Shown piece after piece: positions 50,270-60,186 of a stretch of 64,000 nucleotides of DNA. A program made the translations under genes and the position numbers. This stretch comes from Sphingobacteriaceae bacterium (GTDB lineage Bacteria; Bacteroidota; Bacteroidia; Sphingobacteriales; Sphingobacteriaceae), in NCBI GenBank assembly GCA_947479815.1, contig CANKAT010000007.1:1-64000 (forward strand), written 5' to 3'. Position 1 is the stretch's first letter. Each line of letters begins with the position of its first letter. Under the pieces are notes generated by a model. The model made no database searches, was not told the DNA's origin, and was given only the letters and a program-made list of their open reading frames with translations.

Positions 50270-51574
50270 TTAATTAATCAGGAGTTCTTTGGGTAAAACC
50301 GGGTTGCTTAGTAATTTTCCAAATACCTCCCAGCGTTTTTTAGGATCTGTTTCATTTAACTCAATATAGTTCCTGACAAGATCTTGCCCGTAATTATAAT
50401 TGATCACGTAACTTCTGTATTTTTTTATAAAGCTGATTGATTTGAGGGCTGTTTCTTTGTTGTAAAGACAATATTTGATCAGCCAATCCAATGCCTGTTG
50501 ATCATTCATTGTTTGATTGATAATGCCTCTAGCCGCTTCATTTCTGGCATAGTTAAGTTTGCCCCTAATGGCTAAAGCCTTAAAATAAATAGCAATAAAT
50601 GTGGTATCAAGGGCAGCCAGTGGGAGTAGTTTCTCTTTTGCAAATCTGATCTTTTTATCGCCAGGGAAAACAAGATCAATACCATAATTTGCGCTGCCCT
50701 CAGCTATGAAAGACTGCGGACTAAACAAAGGATAAAGTGAAATTTCAACCCAGCCTTTATCTTGATAAAGATTTTTTTCTAATAGCATATTGTAAACATG
50801 ATGACCCGGGTAGCTTTCATGGCTCCCTACATCAATGGCTCTTTCAATAAAGATTCGGGTATCGGTATTGATCTGGATTACACTGGTGTAATTACCTTTA
50901 TACCAGTTGTATCCGCTCCAGGGCTTATCCTTCACATATTCTATCGTAAATGTTTCATTTTCAGGCAAACTATAATAAGCTTTGGTGCTTTTTCTTGCTT
51001 CGGCTATGGTGGTTTTAAAAATAGTATCCAGTTTATTTTCAGGAATGATGAAGCGGTTAGCAAGATTTTGGAATCTATCCTGAACAGTCCCCTTGCCTGG
51101 CAATAATTTGTTTAGAGAGTCGAGCAAAAGTTTATAATGTTTTTCAGGATAAACAGGTGCAGAAATGCCGAACAGCTCTTTAGATTCTTCATCAAACGTT
51201 TTGAATTCGCCAGAATAAATTCGGATACGCCTATCGAACGCCAAAAGCTGCTCTGACATCCATCGGGCTCTGACCTTACTGCTATCACTTAGTTTTTCGG
51301 TACTATTTTCCAAACTTCTTCTTAGTTCAGTAACCAAATTCAGTAGGCTGTCTTTTGGAAAGATATCTGATTTAGAAATGGCTGGTTTCAGAGAGTCCGG
51401 ACCATAATAGGCATCTACAAAATCAGCATCGTATTGCCCGATGGTCAGACCAAGGCGCACATAGTTTTCTGCCAGGGAGTTAATTTGCTGAGCCTCAGAT
51501 TTCTGTTCCTTTTTAGCACAGGATAGTAAAAATAATAGGGTAAAGGGTAGTAAGACACTATAAATTTTTGGCAT
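50270..51574 (-). CDS. DUF885-like protein, probable lipoprotein
   Basis: Lipobox LLFLLSCAKK; DVGSHESYPGHHVYNMLLE and EGSANYGIDLVFPG HExxxH-like motifs. Confidence 0.72.
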   Translation of the reverse strand: MPKIYSVLLPFTLLFLLSCAKKEQKSEAQQINSLAENYVRLGLTIGQYDADFVDAYYGPDSLKPAISKSDIFPKDSLLNLVTELRRSLENSTEKLSDSSKVRARWMSEQLLAFDRRIRIYSGEFKTFDEESKELFGISAPVYPEKHYKLLLDSLNKLLPGKGTVQDRFQNLANRFIIPENKLDTIFKTTIAEARKSTKAYYSLPENETFTIEYVKDKPWSGYNWYKGNYTSVIQINTDTRIFIERAIDVGSHESYPGHHVYNMLLEKNLYQDKGWVEISLYPLFSPQSFIAEGSANYGIDLVFPGDKKIRFAKEKLLPLAALDTTFIAIYFKALAIRGKLNYARNEAARGIINQTMNDQQALDWLIKYCLYNKETALKSISFIKKYRSYVINYNYGQDLVRNYIELNETDPKKRWEVFGKLLSNPVLPKELLIN

Positions 51575-51643
51575 AAACTAAATTTATTGATGAAGGAGGG
51601 TTTTCCTGTATCTAATTTAGTAAAATTAAAGATTAATATAATT

Positions 51644-52837
51644 CTATTGGGGTAATAGCACCTGATCTATTTTCATTATCACACCATTTATATAATTTTG
51701 ATCTGTAGCGAATGGATTGAGAGGATTGATAATAACTTTAGATGCGGTAGAATTAGCGGCTCCCTTAAAGGTTGCTGCCCCTACAAATGGGCCTGTGAAA
51801 GTTGCTTGCGCCATTAAACCAGGATGGGCAGCTACGGCTTTATTTAAGAGTGTTTTAATAGCAGTTGTTGTAGTTGGCAAGTTGACAGAAAATACCCTTA
51901 TTCCTGGAATGGAAGTGCCTAAAATATGATATAGCAAAATCCCTTTGACATTTTGAGATGACAATGCGCCATATAATGCTGGGTTAGAGAACACGTCAGG
52001 TGTTGATGCCAAGTATTGGGCCGTTGGATAAGCAGTAGCTGCCGGCATTCCTTGCCTAACCAAAGCCTTGTAAATGCTTCCAGTCAGCATGGTTTGAAAT
52101 GCAAGATTCGTGGGGGCCAAAATAGTTAGATTAACCCCAAAAGAACTTAAAGCAGTTTGCAATCGATCGGCCACAACAACACCACTATCTGCTCGATTAA
52201 CCGCAGCCTTCAGGTAGGTTAGATCACTGCTTTCAGAAATAGAATCCCACAAATATTTACTTGGCGGAGAAATTAACGTGTAAACCTTATGCAATACCCC
52301 ATTAACAGCATTTACATTCACTTCAGTAACAGGTACATTATTAACCCAGGCACCTGCTCCACGTCGGCTAGGATAAGTTGTTAACCTTACCAATGGGTTA
52401 AATGCCGCAGTTCCGGTAGTAGGATTTAAAACCGTTGGATACTCATAATTAGGAAATGTTTCGGAAATATTTTGAGCAAGCAATGTTTGAGGAACAATAT
52501 GGTAACTGATCAATCCCGCTAACGTTGCTGCCGGCAATGAATTTATTACATCGACACTTGGAATTCCTGACAAAATAAAAGCGGAATTAGTAGGTGCAAA
52601 AACAGTATAGCGAGCTGTTGTAGAAGCCAAATTGGGTAATAAACCTGTCTTCAAGACCGCTGCTTTAAAAAATGAAAATTCACTATTATCTAGCAGCGAT
52701 GCTAGAGTAGGAGATGCCGCCTGTGCAGGTATTGTAATGGGCTCAGGTTCAAGTGGAGCTTTATTACAAGCTGAGATGATTAGGCAGCTTGAAACTAACA
52801 ATAAGCTTAAAATTTTTACTGAATTAAATATTTTCAT
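51644..52837 (-). CDS. Fasciclin (FAS1)-domain lipoprotein, two FAS1 domains
   Basis: Lipobox LIISACNK; YTVFAPTNSAF, LISYHIVPQTLL, LTILAPTNLAFQTML, LLYHILGT, NGVIMKIDQVLLP. Confidence 0.88.
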   Translation of the reverse strand: MKIFNSVKILSLLLVSSCLIISACNKAPLEPEPITIPAQAASPTLASLLDNSEFSFFKAAVLKTGLLPNLASTTARYTVFAPTNSAFILSGIPSVDVINSLPAATLAGLISYHIVPQTLLAQNISETFPNYEYPTVLNPTTGTAAFNPLVRLTTYPSRRGAGAWVNNVPVTEVNVNAVNGVLHKVYTLISPPSKYLWDSISESSDLTYLKAAVNRADSGVVVADRLQTALSSFGVNLTILAPTNLAFQTMLTGSIYKALVRQGMPAATAYPTAQYLASTPDVFSNPALYGALSSQNVKGILLYHILGTSIPGIRVFSVNLPTTTTAIKTLLNKAVAAHPGLMAQATFTGPFVGAATFKGAANSTASKVIINPLNPFATDQNYINGVIMKIDQVLLPQ

Positions 52838-52867
52838 ATCTATTGATTTTTTTAATAATAATATAGA

Positions 52868-55636
52868 TTAAAGTACATTGTAACCAAAACTTACATAATA
52901 CAAGCCGCCTATAATTGAATTACCTACGGCATTTACATAATACTGATTCAGTAAATTATTAGCACCTATTTTCACAACTGCTTTTGTTGATGGGAGCTTC
53001 AAACTAATCTGAGCATCTAGAGTATAAATTTCAGGTAAATTATCATTTGCAAAATCACCTTCAAAAGAGAATGCATCCTGCCAACGATAGGAAACATTAA
53101 ATCCGACCAGTTTTTTTGCCCCAAAACCCGTATTGCCAAATGAAACATTGGCTCTGTATTTTGGGGTATTAAAATAAGCTACAAAACCTGCTGGTACATT
53201 ATTCAGATTATCGGATGAAAAGTTGGTGTTTAACAAAAATCCATAAGGTAATTGATAACCTAAACTAACTCCAAATCCAGAGGTTTTAACTTTTTCAGTA
53301 GAATTAACCGGGATTGAATAGATGTCAGCCACATTGCTTACGCTTGTATTCGTAGCAATCGCATTTTTTATACTTGCCAATGTAAAGGTAGATTTAGGCT
53401 TAACTAATAAAATACGCGATAAAAAGTCTTGATATTGACCGTAATAGCCATATAAATCAATTAATAGCTTGCTATCCAGTGCAAGCCCCTTATAACCAAA
53501 TTCCAAAGTATTGACAGACTCGGGTTTGAAAGGAGTAATAGTGTATGGGGTATTTGCCGTAGATAAAGAACTCAACTGATAGCTATTTCCATTTAGATTA
53601 TATTTTTGCTGAAAGTAAGGTACACCGCCTAATAACCTTGTATTGGAGCCAATATCTAAATCAATCCACTGTTGTTGAGTACTGGGAAAACGATAGGCTG
53701 ATTGGAAACTAAATCGTATATTTTTATCTTCTGCTAACCTAAATAATGCAGTAGCCCTTGGGGTGAATCGGCCTTTAAAATTTTCATTCTTATCATATCG
53801 GCCAGTTAGGGATAGCTTTAAAAACTCTTTAAAAAGGTTTTTGCTAGCCTGAATATAGGTACCCAATTCTTTAATACCAATAACACCCCCTCCATCTGCA
53901 AAAAGTGTGCCCTGACTATTTAAGTTGTACTGTTTATAGTTAGCCCCCACCAATACATCCGCAAATTTACCAGTATGTTCCGATAAATTATACTGCCCTT
54001 CAAGCATATATAAATCACTTCTATCAACAAATAAACCTCCACCAGCGCCTATAGGTATTTTCCTAATTTTATCAAAGCCCTCTTTAAATTCAGCGCTTCC
54101 AGCAATTGGCCTTCCAACATCAGCAGTGCTTCTTGCTAAGGTATGGGCATCCATATCGGTCATCCCGCCCAAGCGACTCGCTAAATAAGACTGCGCATAT
54201 TGAGAAAACCATCCGGTTGAACCTCCACTTGGTTTCCAGTTTTCATTAAACAAACGGGCTGTTACTGTTGCATTATAACTTTCTCCAGAATTTTCCTGAG
54301 TGGTATATGCTCTAAGCATCCAGTTTTTATGATTAAGTTGTACTTTATATTGTCCCATCTTTAAATTACGCAAGCTGTAACGCTCACTTCCGGTATATAC
54401 GGTATTACCTGTTCCCCAATAGCCCGATAAAACTGCCTCTACATTAGGAGATAATTTGTAATGGACCGCCCCAGACATTTTATAATTAGAAGTATTGGGA
54501 TTAATGATTTCATTTTCAGTATATCCAGTTCTAGAAACATTGATTGGAAGACCATTATTTAAATTGTCAATAAAGTTTTTCAAAAAAGGAGCGGCCGATG
54601 ATCCAATAGTATTTAATACTGCGCTTCTAATATCTGTAGTAGTTTCATCACCATATATATTGACTCCATCATAATTAGTATCAGTTGCTCTATCTCCCGG
54701 AGCTATTTTTCCCAGAGTTCCAGTACGGGCATAATTCCTTTTATCATAGCCTAACCAATCCTTTGCAGCAATAATTTCAGCACCAATTTTAAATGCTAAT
54801 CTTTCAGAAACCTTTGTAGCCCAACGAAAAGACCAGTTGTGATACGGAGAAGGCTCCCGATAACGGCTATCAACATTCATAAGCCCTGCTTTTGCCTGAT
54901 AGGAAAGGCCCTGATATTTAAATGGGTTCTTACTATTGATCAAAATGGTACCATTCATGCCGCCAGGTCCATACAATGCTGAAGAAGCTCCAGGCAATAA
55001 TTCAATATTGTCTACATCAAGCTCAGAAAGTCCAATAATACTTCCTGCAGCAAAATTAAGACCTGGAGCCTGATTATCCATTCCATCTACGATTTGATTA
55101 ACCCTGGTGCTACCACTTCCGTTGAAACCCCGAGTAGATGGGGTTTTAAACGTTAAAGAGGAAGTTGTGAAATCTACTCCATTCAGGCTGCTTAATATAT
55201 CATAATACGATGAAACCGCAGAATTTCTAATGTTTGCGGAACTTACTCTTTCAATGGAAACAGGAGATTCCAATATTTTTTGTGGAATTTTTGATGCTGA
55301 TACTACTACTTCTTGACCCAATATATTTTTGGGTATCAATTGTATATTCAATGGTTCCAAAGAATTTTCAACCAACAATTCCTGAGAACTAAATCCAATC
55401 GATGAAATTAAAAGCGTAACAGGTAATTTTTGAGCAAGCGTTATTTTAAAGTTTCCCTTGTTGCTAGAAAAAGTACCAATAGATGTTCCTTTAACAGTAA
55501 TTGATACTGCTTCAACACCCTCTTTGGTTAAACTATTGATAACATTGCCGCTGATAGTTACGCTTTGAGCAAAGGCAGTCACCGAAATGATGCTTGCCAA
55601 AATAAAATTAAATAAATAGAATTTAAAGTTTCTCAT
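52868..55636 (-). CDS. TonB-dependent receptor with carboxypeptidase-like regulatory domain
   Basis: SGNVINSLTKEGVEAVSITVKGTSIGTFSSNKGNFKI; plug NIELLPGASSALYGPGGMNGTILINSKNPF; C-terminal barrel; start at internal Met. Confidence 0.93.
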   Translation of the reverse strand: MRNFKFYLFNFILASIISVTAFAQSVTISGNVINSLTKEGVEAVSITVKGTSIGTFSSNKGNFKITLAQKLPVTLLISSIGFSSQELLVENSLEPLNIQLIPKNILGQEVVVSASKIPQKILESPVSIERVSSANIRNSAVSSYYDILSSLNGVDFTTSSLTFKTPSTRGFNGSGSTRVNQIVDGMDNQAPGLNFAAGSIIGLSELDVDNIELLPGASSALYGPGGMNGTILINSKNPFKYQGLSYQAKAGLMNVDSRYREPSPYHNWSFRWATKVSERLAFKIGAEIIAAKDWLGYDKRNYARTGTLGKIAPGDRATDTNYDGVNIYGDETTTDIRSAVLNTIGSSAAPFLKNFIDNLNNGLPINVSRTGYTENEIINPNTSNYKMSGAVHYKLSPNVEAVLSGYWGTGNTVYTGSERYSLRNLKMGQYKVQLNHKNWMLRAYTTQENSGESYNATVTARLFNENWKPSGGSTGWFSQYAQSYLASRLGGMTDMDAHTLARSTADVGRPIAGSAEFKEGFDKIRKIPIGAGGGLFVDRSDLYMLEGQYNLSEHTGKFADVLVGANYKQYNLNSQGTLFADGGGVIGIKELGTYIQASKNLFKEFLKLSLTGRYDKNENFKGRFTPRATALFRLAEDKNIRFSFQSAYRFPSTQQQWIDLDIGSNTRLLGGVPYFQQKYNLNGNSYQLSSLSTANTPYTITPFKPESVNTLEFGYKGLALDSKLLIDLYGYYGQYQDFLSRILLVKPKSTFTLASIKNAIATNTSVSNVADIYSIPVNSTEKVKTSGFGVSLGYQLPYGFLLNTNFSSDNLNNVPAGFVAYFNTPKYRANVSFGNTGFGAKKLVGFNVSYRWQDAFSFEGDFANDNLPEIYTLDAQISLKLPSTKAVVKIGANNLLNQYYVNAVGNSIIGGLYYVSFGYNVL

Positions 55637-55865
55637 ACAAAGGTATTTGAATGGTAAATTTAGAGTTATTGGTAGTATATTATTTAATTTCAATTAGTTA
55701 GGACATCTAAACATGTTAATTTCAATGATTGGTGTTCCCTTCAAATTTTAATAAATCTTTTTTATTAATATTCAATTAAAGTAAAAGAAAATTTAGAAGC
55801 AATGAATATCATTATTTTACTAAAATAAAATCTTGATGGCAAAAAATAAAATTTCGCATATCTTA

Positions 55866-57020
55866 CTAAAACGACTCTCCTAAACTTAAATAAAACCCAC
55901 TTTGTCTTTTTTCTCCCGGGTTCTTTTCTCCAATTCCGTAATCCATTCTGATACTCAAGCCCTTTTCAATATCAAAGAAATATCGAAATCCACCACCCAG
56001 GTTGGGTTTCAAATCTTTGAGACTGAAATCTCTACGGCTAAAGACTGTCCCTGTACCAGCAAAGCCTACAATTCCGAAGCGGGGGTGAAATCTCAAACGG
56101 ATTTCAGATTGCAAGGCCAATAAATTTTCATCACGGTAACGTCCTAAATAATAACCTCTCATCATTTCATCACCTCCAAGCTGTGGCAACAAATAAAAAG
56201 GAGTATTTTCACCACTCAACGATTGATAATTGGCATTCAGGGCAAATGTTGCTTTATTGCTGATCGCATGAAAATCCCGGACCTCTATTTTTAAAAGTCC
56301 ACCTACAAAATTATCGCCTCCAAAAATATCCGGTGCGTAAGAGTAATTCATGCGTGCAAAAGTGCCTTTTGTTGTGTAGGTATTGGAGTTTCTAGTGTCA
56401 AGTATTTGAGTGAATCCGAGATATAATACTTTCCCGCCGTCTTTATCGAAAATGGAAGGATCTTTACTGAAAACACCGCCGATAGCTTTATCGCTGAACT
56501 GATAACTCTCAAATGCAATAGTTAAACCGCTGTATCTTGTCTTGCCAAATTGTTTCTCAATTGCGCCATTCAGCTTAAATAATTTTTGAATAATCGGGTC
56601 TTCATTTGACTCAAAGGTTGAATTTCCAATCCCGTAAAAGTTAAATGGAAAATTTTTGTATCGAATCTCACCTATGTAATGAAATTTATTGTTTGGCGAC
56701 CAGATATCTGATTTGAGTATAAAATTTGTTTGTTTCTTGGTCGTGAAAGTGGCAGCTCCGGTAATCCTTGAAGTGCGGGTAAGGGTATCTTTACGGTCGG
56801 TATAAAATGAATAAAGGCTCAAGGCGCCAAACTCTACCCCAGTTTCTTGTGAATACCCAATGACCGGAAGTGGTAAAAAACTACTGGTTCGTCCGGTATC
56901 GGCATCACTAGAAAACAGTTTTTTTATCAGCTTTATCTGGCTGAAGCCATTACTACTGACTACTAGTAGCAATGTTAATACTGAAAGTTTCCTTAGAAGA
57001 TCTTTATCCATAAAGTTCAC
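55866..57020 (-). CDS. BamA/Omp85-like outer-membrane surface antigen protein
   Basis: LPVIGYSQETGVEFGALSLYSF, LGFTQILDTRNSNTYTTKG, ALQSEIRLRFHPRFGIVGFAGTGTVF, GGGFRYFFDIEKGLSIRMDYGIG. Confidence 0.82.
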   Translation of the reverse strand: MNFMDKDLLRKLSVLTLLLVVSSNGFSQIKLIKKLFSSDADTGRTSSFLPLPVIGYSQETGVEFGALSLYSFYTDRKDTLTRTSRITGAATFTTKKQTNFILKSDIWSPNNKFHYIGEIRYKNFPFNFYGIGNSTFESNEDPIIQKLFKLNGAIEKQFGKTRYSGLTIAFESYQFSDKAIGGVFSKDPSIFDKDGGKVLYLGFTQILDTRNSNTYTTKGTFARMNYSYAPDIFGGDNFVGGLLKIEVRDFHAISNKATFALNANYQSLSGENTPFYLLPQLGGDEMMRGYYLGRYRDENLLALQSEIRLRFHPRFGIVGFAGTGTVFSRRDFSLKDLKPNLGGGFRYFFDIEKGLSIRMDYGIGEKNPGEKRQSGFYLSLGESF

Positions 57021-57094
57021 TAAGTTAACTATTGTTTGGATAGGGAGGCTTGATATATTTCAGGATATATCAGAAATCAGACTTGTTATTTTTA

Positions 57095-57143
57095 TAAAAA
57101 TTTAAAAATCAAATGGCCTTTCTTTTTAATATAGGCCATTTGA
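57095..57143 (-). terminator. Probable Rho-independent terminator downstream of the M28 peptidase gene
   Basis: Perfect 10-bp inverted repeat TCAAATGGCC (57109-57118) / GGCCATTTGA (57134-57143) followed on the minus strand by a T-rich tract. Confidence 0.7.
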
Positions 57144-57153
57144 CTTTTATTCA

Positions 57154-58809
57154 CTATTTCTTTTCCCGAATGGCCTTAAACTCAGATCCTGCTTTCCATT
57201 GCGGCATTTTTTCTTCAAAAGCCAGTCTTTTACCTACCTGAAAAAGTAGTTTGATATCATCAATGCCACCGTCGAATGTCCATTTTGCCGGATCATATTC
57301 ATCAGATGGGCGGTGATAATGTTTCTCAGTGTATTCATCTTTTGCTTTTTGACCATACCCCGGCTCTTTCCCAATAACATCTACTCCTTTAGAGGTATAA
57401 AGTGCAGGAATACCTGCTTTGGCAAAATTAAAATGGTCGGATCGGTAATAATATCCTGCTTCTGGATGTGTTTCATTTGAAATTACGCGACCCGCTTTTT
57501 CTGCTGCTTCCTTCAAGTATTCTTCTAGCTCTGATTGGCCCTGCCCCACAATGATGATATCTTTTGTTTTTTCAAACGGGTTTACGCCGTCGATATTAAT
57601 ATTTGCAACAGTTTTTGCAGCCGGATAAATTGGATTCTGGGCATAATATGCAGATCCCCAAAGGCCTTGCTCCTCTGCAGTTACCGCCAATAAAATGATT
57701 GTTCTTTCAGGCTGTACCTTCAGGCTTTTAAATGCCCTGGCCAGTTCAATTAGACTTGCAGTACCACTGGCATTGTCAAATGCGCCATTATAGATCGAGT
57801 CGGCGCTTTCATCCGGAGAGCCAATACCTAGATGATCCCAGTGCGAAGTGTAAATAATTACTTCATCTGGACGTTTGCTTCCTGTTATTTTGCCGATTAC
57901 GTTAATCGATTTATTAAAGGTGGTTTTCACCGCCAAACTGGTACTCAGTTTCAGATCAAGTGAAACGGCTTTAAACCCTTTCTTATCTGCCTGGGCAAAA
58001 AAGCTCGTTGAATCTTGCCCTGCTGCCGCAATTAGTTTCTTTGCTGCAGGTAGCGAAAGCCATCCATTGATATCGGTATAGGGATTATTTTTTCCACGAT
58101 CGTCAAGCCTTAGTTTGGAAGCATTCCAGCTATTCTGTACTACTTTGAATGGATAACTTGCACCTTCTGTTGTATGAACAATCAAACATGCTTTGGCTCC
58201 CTGCCTTGCCGCCTCCTCAAATTTATAAGTCCAGCGTCCATAATAGGTCATGGTCTTACCTTTAAATAGTGTAGAATCTCCTGCTCCGAAACCCGGGTCA
58301 TTCACCATTACCATGACTACCTTCCCCTTAACATCCAAACCGGCATAATCGTTCCAGTTATGCTCAGGTGCATTCACCCCATATCCTGCAAATACCACTT
58401 CAGTATTCTCTAAACTTACTTTATCTGTTATTTTATCTGTCCAGATTACATAGTCTTCGAGGCCCTTTAACATAAAGCTACCTTTTGAGGTGTTAACCTT
58501 CATTTGCGGTGCAGGCGTGGTTTTAATATTGACCATTGGAACCTCTTGGATATAACTATCTCCATTTCCAGGTTCTAGTCCATTTTCTTTGAATTTTTTT
58601 TGCAAATAGGCAATCGTTTTTGTTTCGCCCTGCGTAAATGGTTTGCGGCCCTGAAGTGAGTCGTCAGATAGCTCGGCTACATGCAGCCTTAAACTGTCGG
58701 GGCTGAATGCGGCCAGACCATCGTCTTCACTTATATTGGGATTATTTTTAATACAAGCAGCGAGAAATACTACGCTGGCAAGTAGATAATATGTTAGATT
58801 TTTGATCAT
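57154..58809 (-). CDS. M28 family metallopeptidase (PA domain-containing), probable lipoprotein
   Basis: VIIYTSHWDHLG, NGAFDNASGTASLIELARAF, LLAVTAEEQGLWGSAYYAQ, YYYRSDHFNFAKAGIPALY; N-terminal VVFLAACIKN. Confidence 0.92.
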   Translation of the reverse strand: MIKNLTYYLLASVVFLAACIKNNPNISEDDGLAAFSPDSLRLHVAELSDDSLQGRKPFTQGETKTIAYLQKKFKENGLEPGNGDSYIQEVPMVNIKTTPAPQMKVNTSKGSFMLKGLEDYVIWTDKITDKVSLENTEVVFAGYGVNAPEHNWNDYAGLDVKGKVVMVMVNDPGFGAGDSTLFKGKTMTYYGRWTYKFEEAARQGAKACLIVHTTEGASYPFKVVQNSWNASKLRLDDRGKNNPYTDINGWLSLPAAKKLIAAAGQDSTSFFAQADKKGFKAVSLDLKLSTSLAVKTTFNKSINVIGKITGSKRPDEVIIYTSHWDHLGIGSPDESADSIYNGAFDNASGTASLIELARAFKSLKVQPERTIILLAVTAEEQGLWGSAYYAQNPIYPAAKTVANINIDGVNPFEKTKDIIIVGQGQSELEEYLKEAAEKAGRVISNETHPEAGYYYRSDHFNFAKAGIPALYTSKGVDVIGKEPGYGQKAKDEYTEKHYHRPSDEYDPAKWTFDGGIDDIKLLFQVGKRLAFEEKMPQWKAGSEFKAIREKK

Positions 58810-58933
58810 AATTGATTGGGTTTAATTCATAAATATAAGTAGTGCTCCTAATAATATGAAATTAATATATCTCTTGTGTTAGTTCTTATTCAGATGCATC
58901 TCATAAAACATTCGCCTATCTGCTAGAAATATT

Positions 58934-58941
58934 TATTTTTG
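58934..58941 (+). promoter_or_regulatory. Candidate -7 promoter box TATTTTTG upstream of the DHS-like gene
   Basis: Matches TAnnTTTG, 16 nt before ATG. Confidence 0.4.
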
Positions 58942-58957
58942 CCAATAAAATTATAAT

Positions 58958-59938
58958 ATGAGTGTAGAAAGAGGACCAATTTCCCAATTTATAGAAAAAA
59001 ATTATCTCCATTTCAATTCCGCTGCATTGGTGGATGCCGCAAAGGGATATGAAACCTATCTTGATGAAGGAGGTAAAATGATGATTACTTTAGCCGGTGC
59101 GATGAGTACTGCCGAACTCGGTATTTCACTTGCTGAAATGATCCGTCAGGATAAAGTTTCAATCATATCCTGTACCGGAGCTAACCTAGAAGAGGATATC
59201 ATGAATCTGGTTGCTCATTCACATTATAAACGGGTTCCAAATTACAGAGATCTTAGCCCTCAGGATGAATGGGATCTTTTAGAGAACCATTATAACCGTG
59301 TTACTGATACCTGTATTCCAGAGGAAGAAGCATTTAGGAGATTGCAAAAGCATATCCATAAATTATGGAAAGATGCGGATGATTCTACTGAGCGCTATTT
59401 CCCACATGAATTTATGTATAAAATGCTTTTAAGCGGTGTATTGGAGCAGTACTATGAAATTGATCCAAAGAATTCCTGGATGCTTGCCGCTGCTGAGAAG
59501 AATTTACCAATTGTTGTTCCTGGATGGGAAGATTCAACAATGGGGAATATTTTCGCCTCTTATGTGATGAAGAAAGAATTGAAAGCTTCAACAATGAAGA
59601 GTGGCATTGAGTACATGGGCTGGTTAGCCGATTGGTATATTGCAAATTCAGGCGGTAAGGGAGTGGGTTTTTTCCAGATTGGAGGGGGTATTGCTGGCGA
59701 TTTCCCTATTTGTGTGGTACCAATGCTGTACCAAGATATGGAAATGCAAAATATTCCATTCTGGGGTTATTTCTGCCAGATTTCAGATTCTACAACATCT
59801 TTTGGATCCTATTCAGGGGCAGTACCAAATGAGAAGATCACCTGGGGTAAATTAGATATACATACGCCTAAATTTATTGTTGAATCTGATGCAACTATTG
59901 TTGCACCACTCATTTTTGCTTGGGTTTTAAAACAATAG
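58958..59938 (+). CDS. Deoxyhypusine synthase family protein (bacterial homologue)
   Basis: MMITLAGAMSTAELGISLAEMIR, VSIISCTGANLEEDI, SGAVPNEKITWGKLD (lysine context of DHS), DATIVAPLIFAWVL. Confidence 0.88.
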   Translation: MSVERGPISQFIEKNYLHFNSAALVDAAKGYETYLDEGGKMMITLAGAMSTAELGISLAEMIRQDKVSIISCTGANLEEDIMNLVAHSHYKRVPNYRDLSPQDEWDLLENHYNRVTDTCIPEEEAFRRLQKHIHKLWKDADDSTERYFPHEFMYKMLLSGVLEQYYEIDPKNSWMLAAAEKNLPIVVPGWEDSTMGNIFASYVMKKELKASTMKSGIEYMGWLADWYIANSGGKGVGFFQIGGGIAGDFPICVVPMLYQDMEMQNIPFWGYFCQISDSTTSFGSYSGAVPNEKITWGKLDIHTPKFIVESDATIVAPLIFAWVLKQ

Positions 59939-60100
59939 TATTTCTTCATATTAAATGCAAATGCCTGCAGAGTGCAAAAAATGATAATTTCAGTAAAATC
60001 ATTTCATTGAGTGATTAGGCCTAGTTTTTTGATATAATTTAGAATGATTATAAATTGATAAAATAGGTCATGTTAATGTCATCCGTAAATGAATAAACTA

Positions 60101-60108
60101 TACTTTTG
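60101..60108 (+). promoter_or_regulatory. Candidate -7 promoter box TACTTTTG upstream of actA
   Basis: Matches TAnnTTTG, about 78 nt before ATG. Confidence 0.35.
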
Positions 60109-60186
60109 TCAACTGAAAAATGTTGGTAATACAGAACTGTCGTTTTTCAAATTATACGTTTCAAATTTTAAGCATAAATACTCAAT

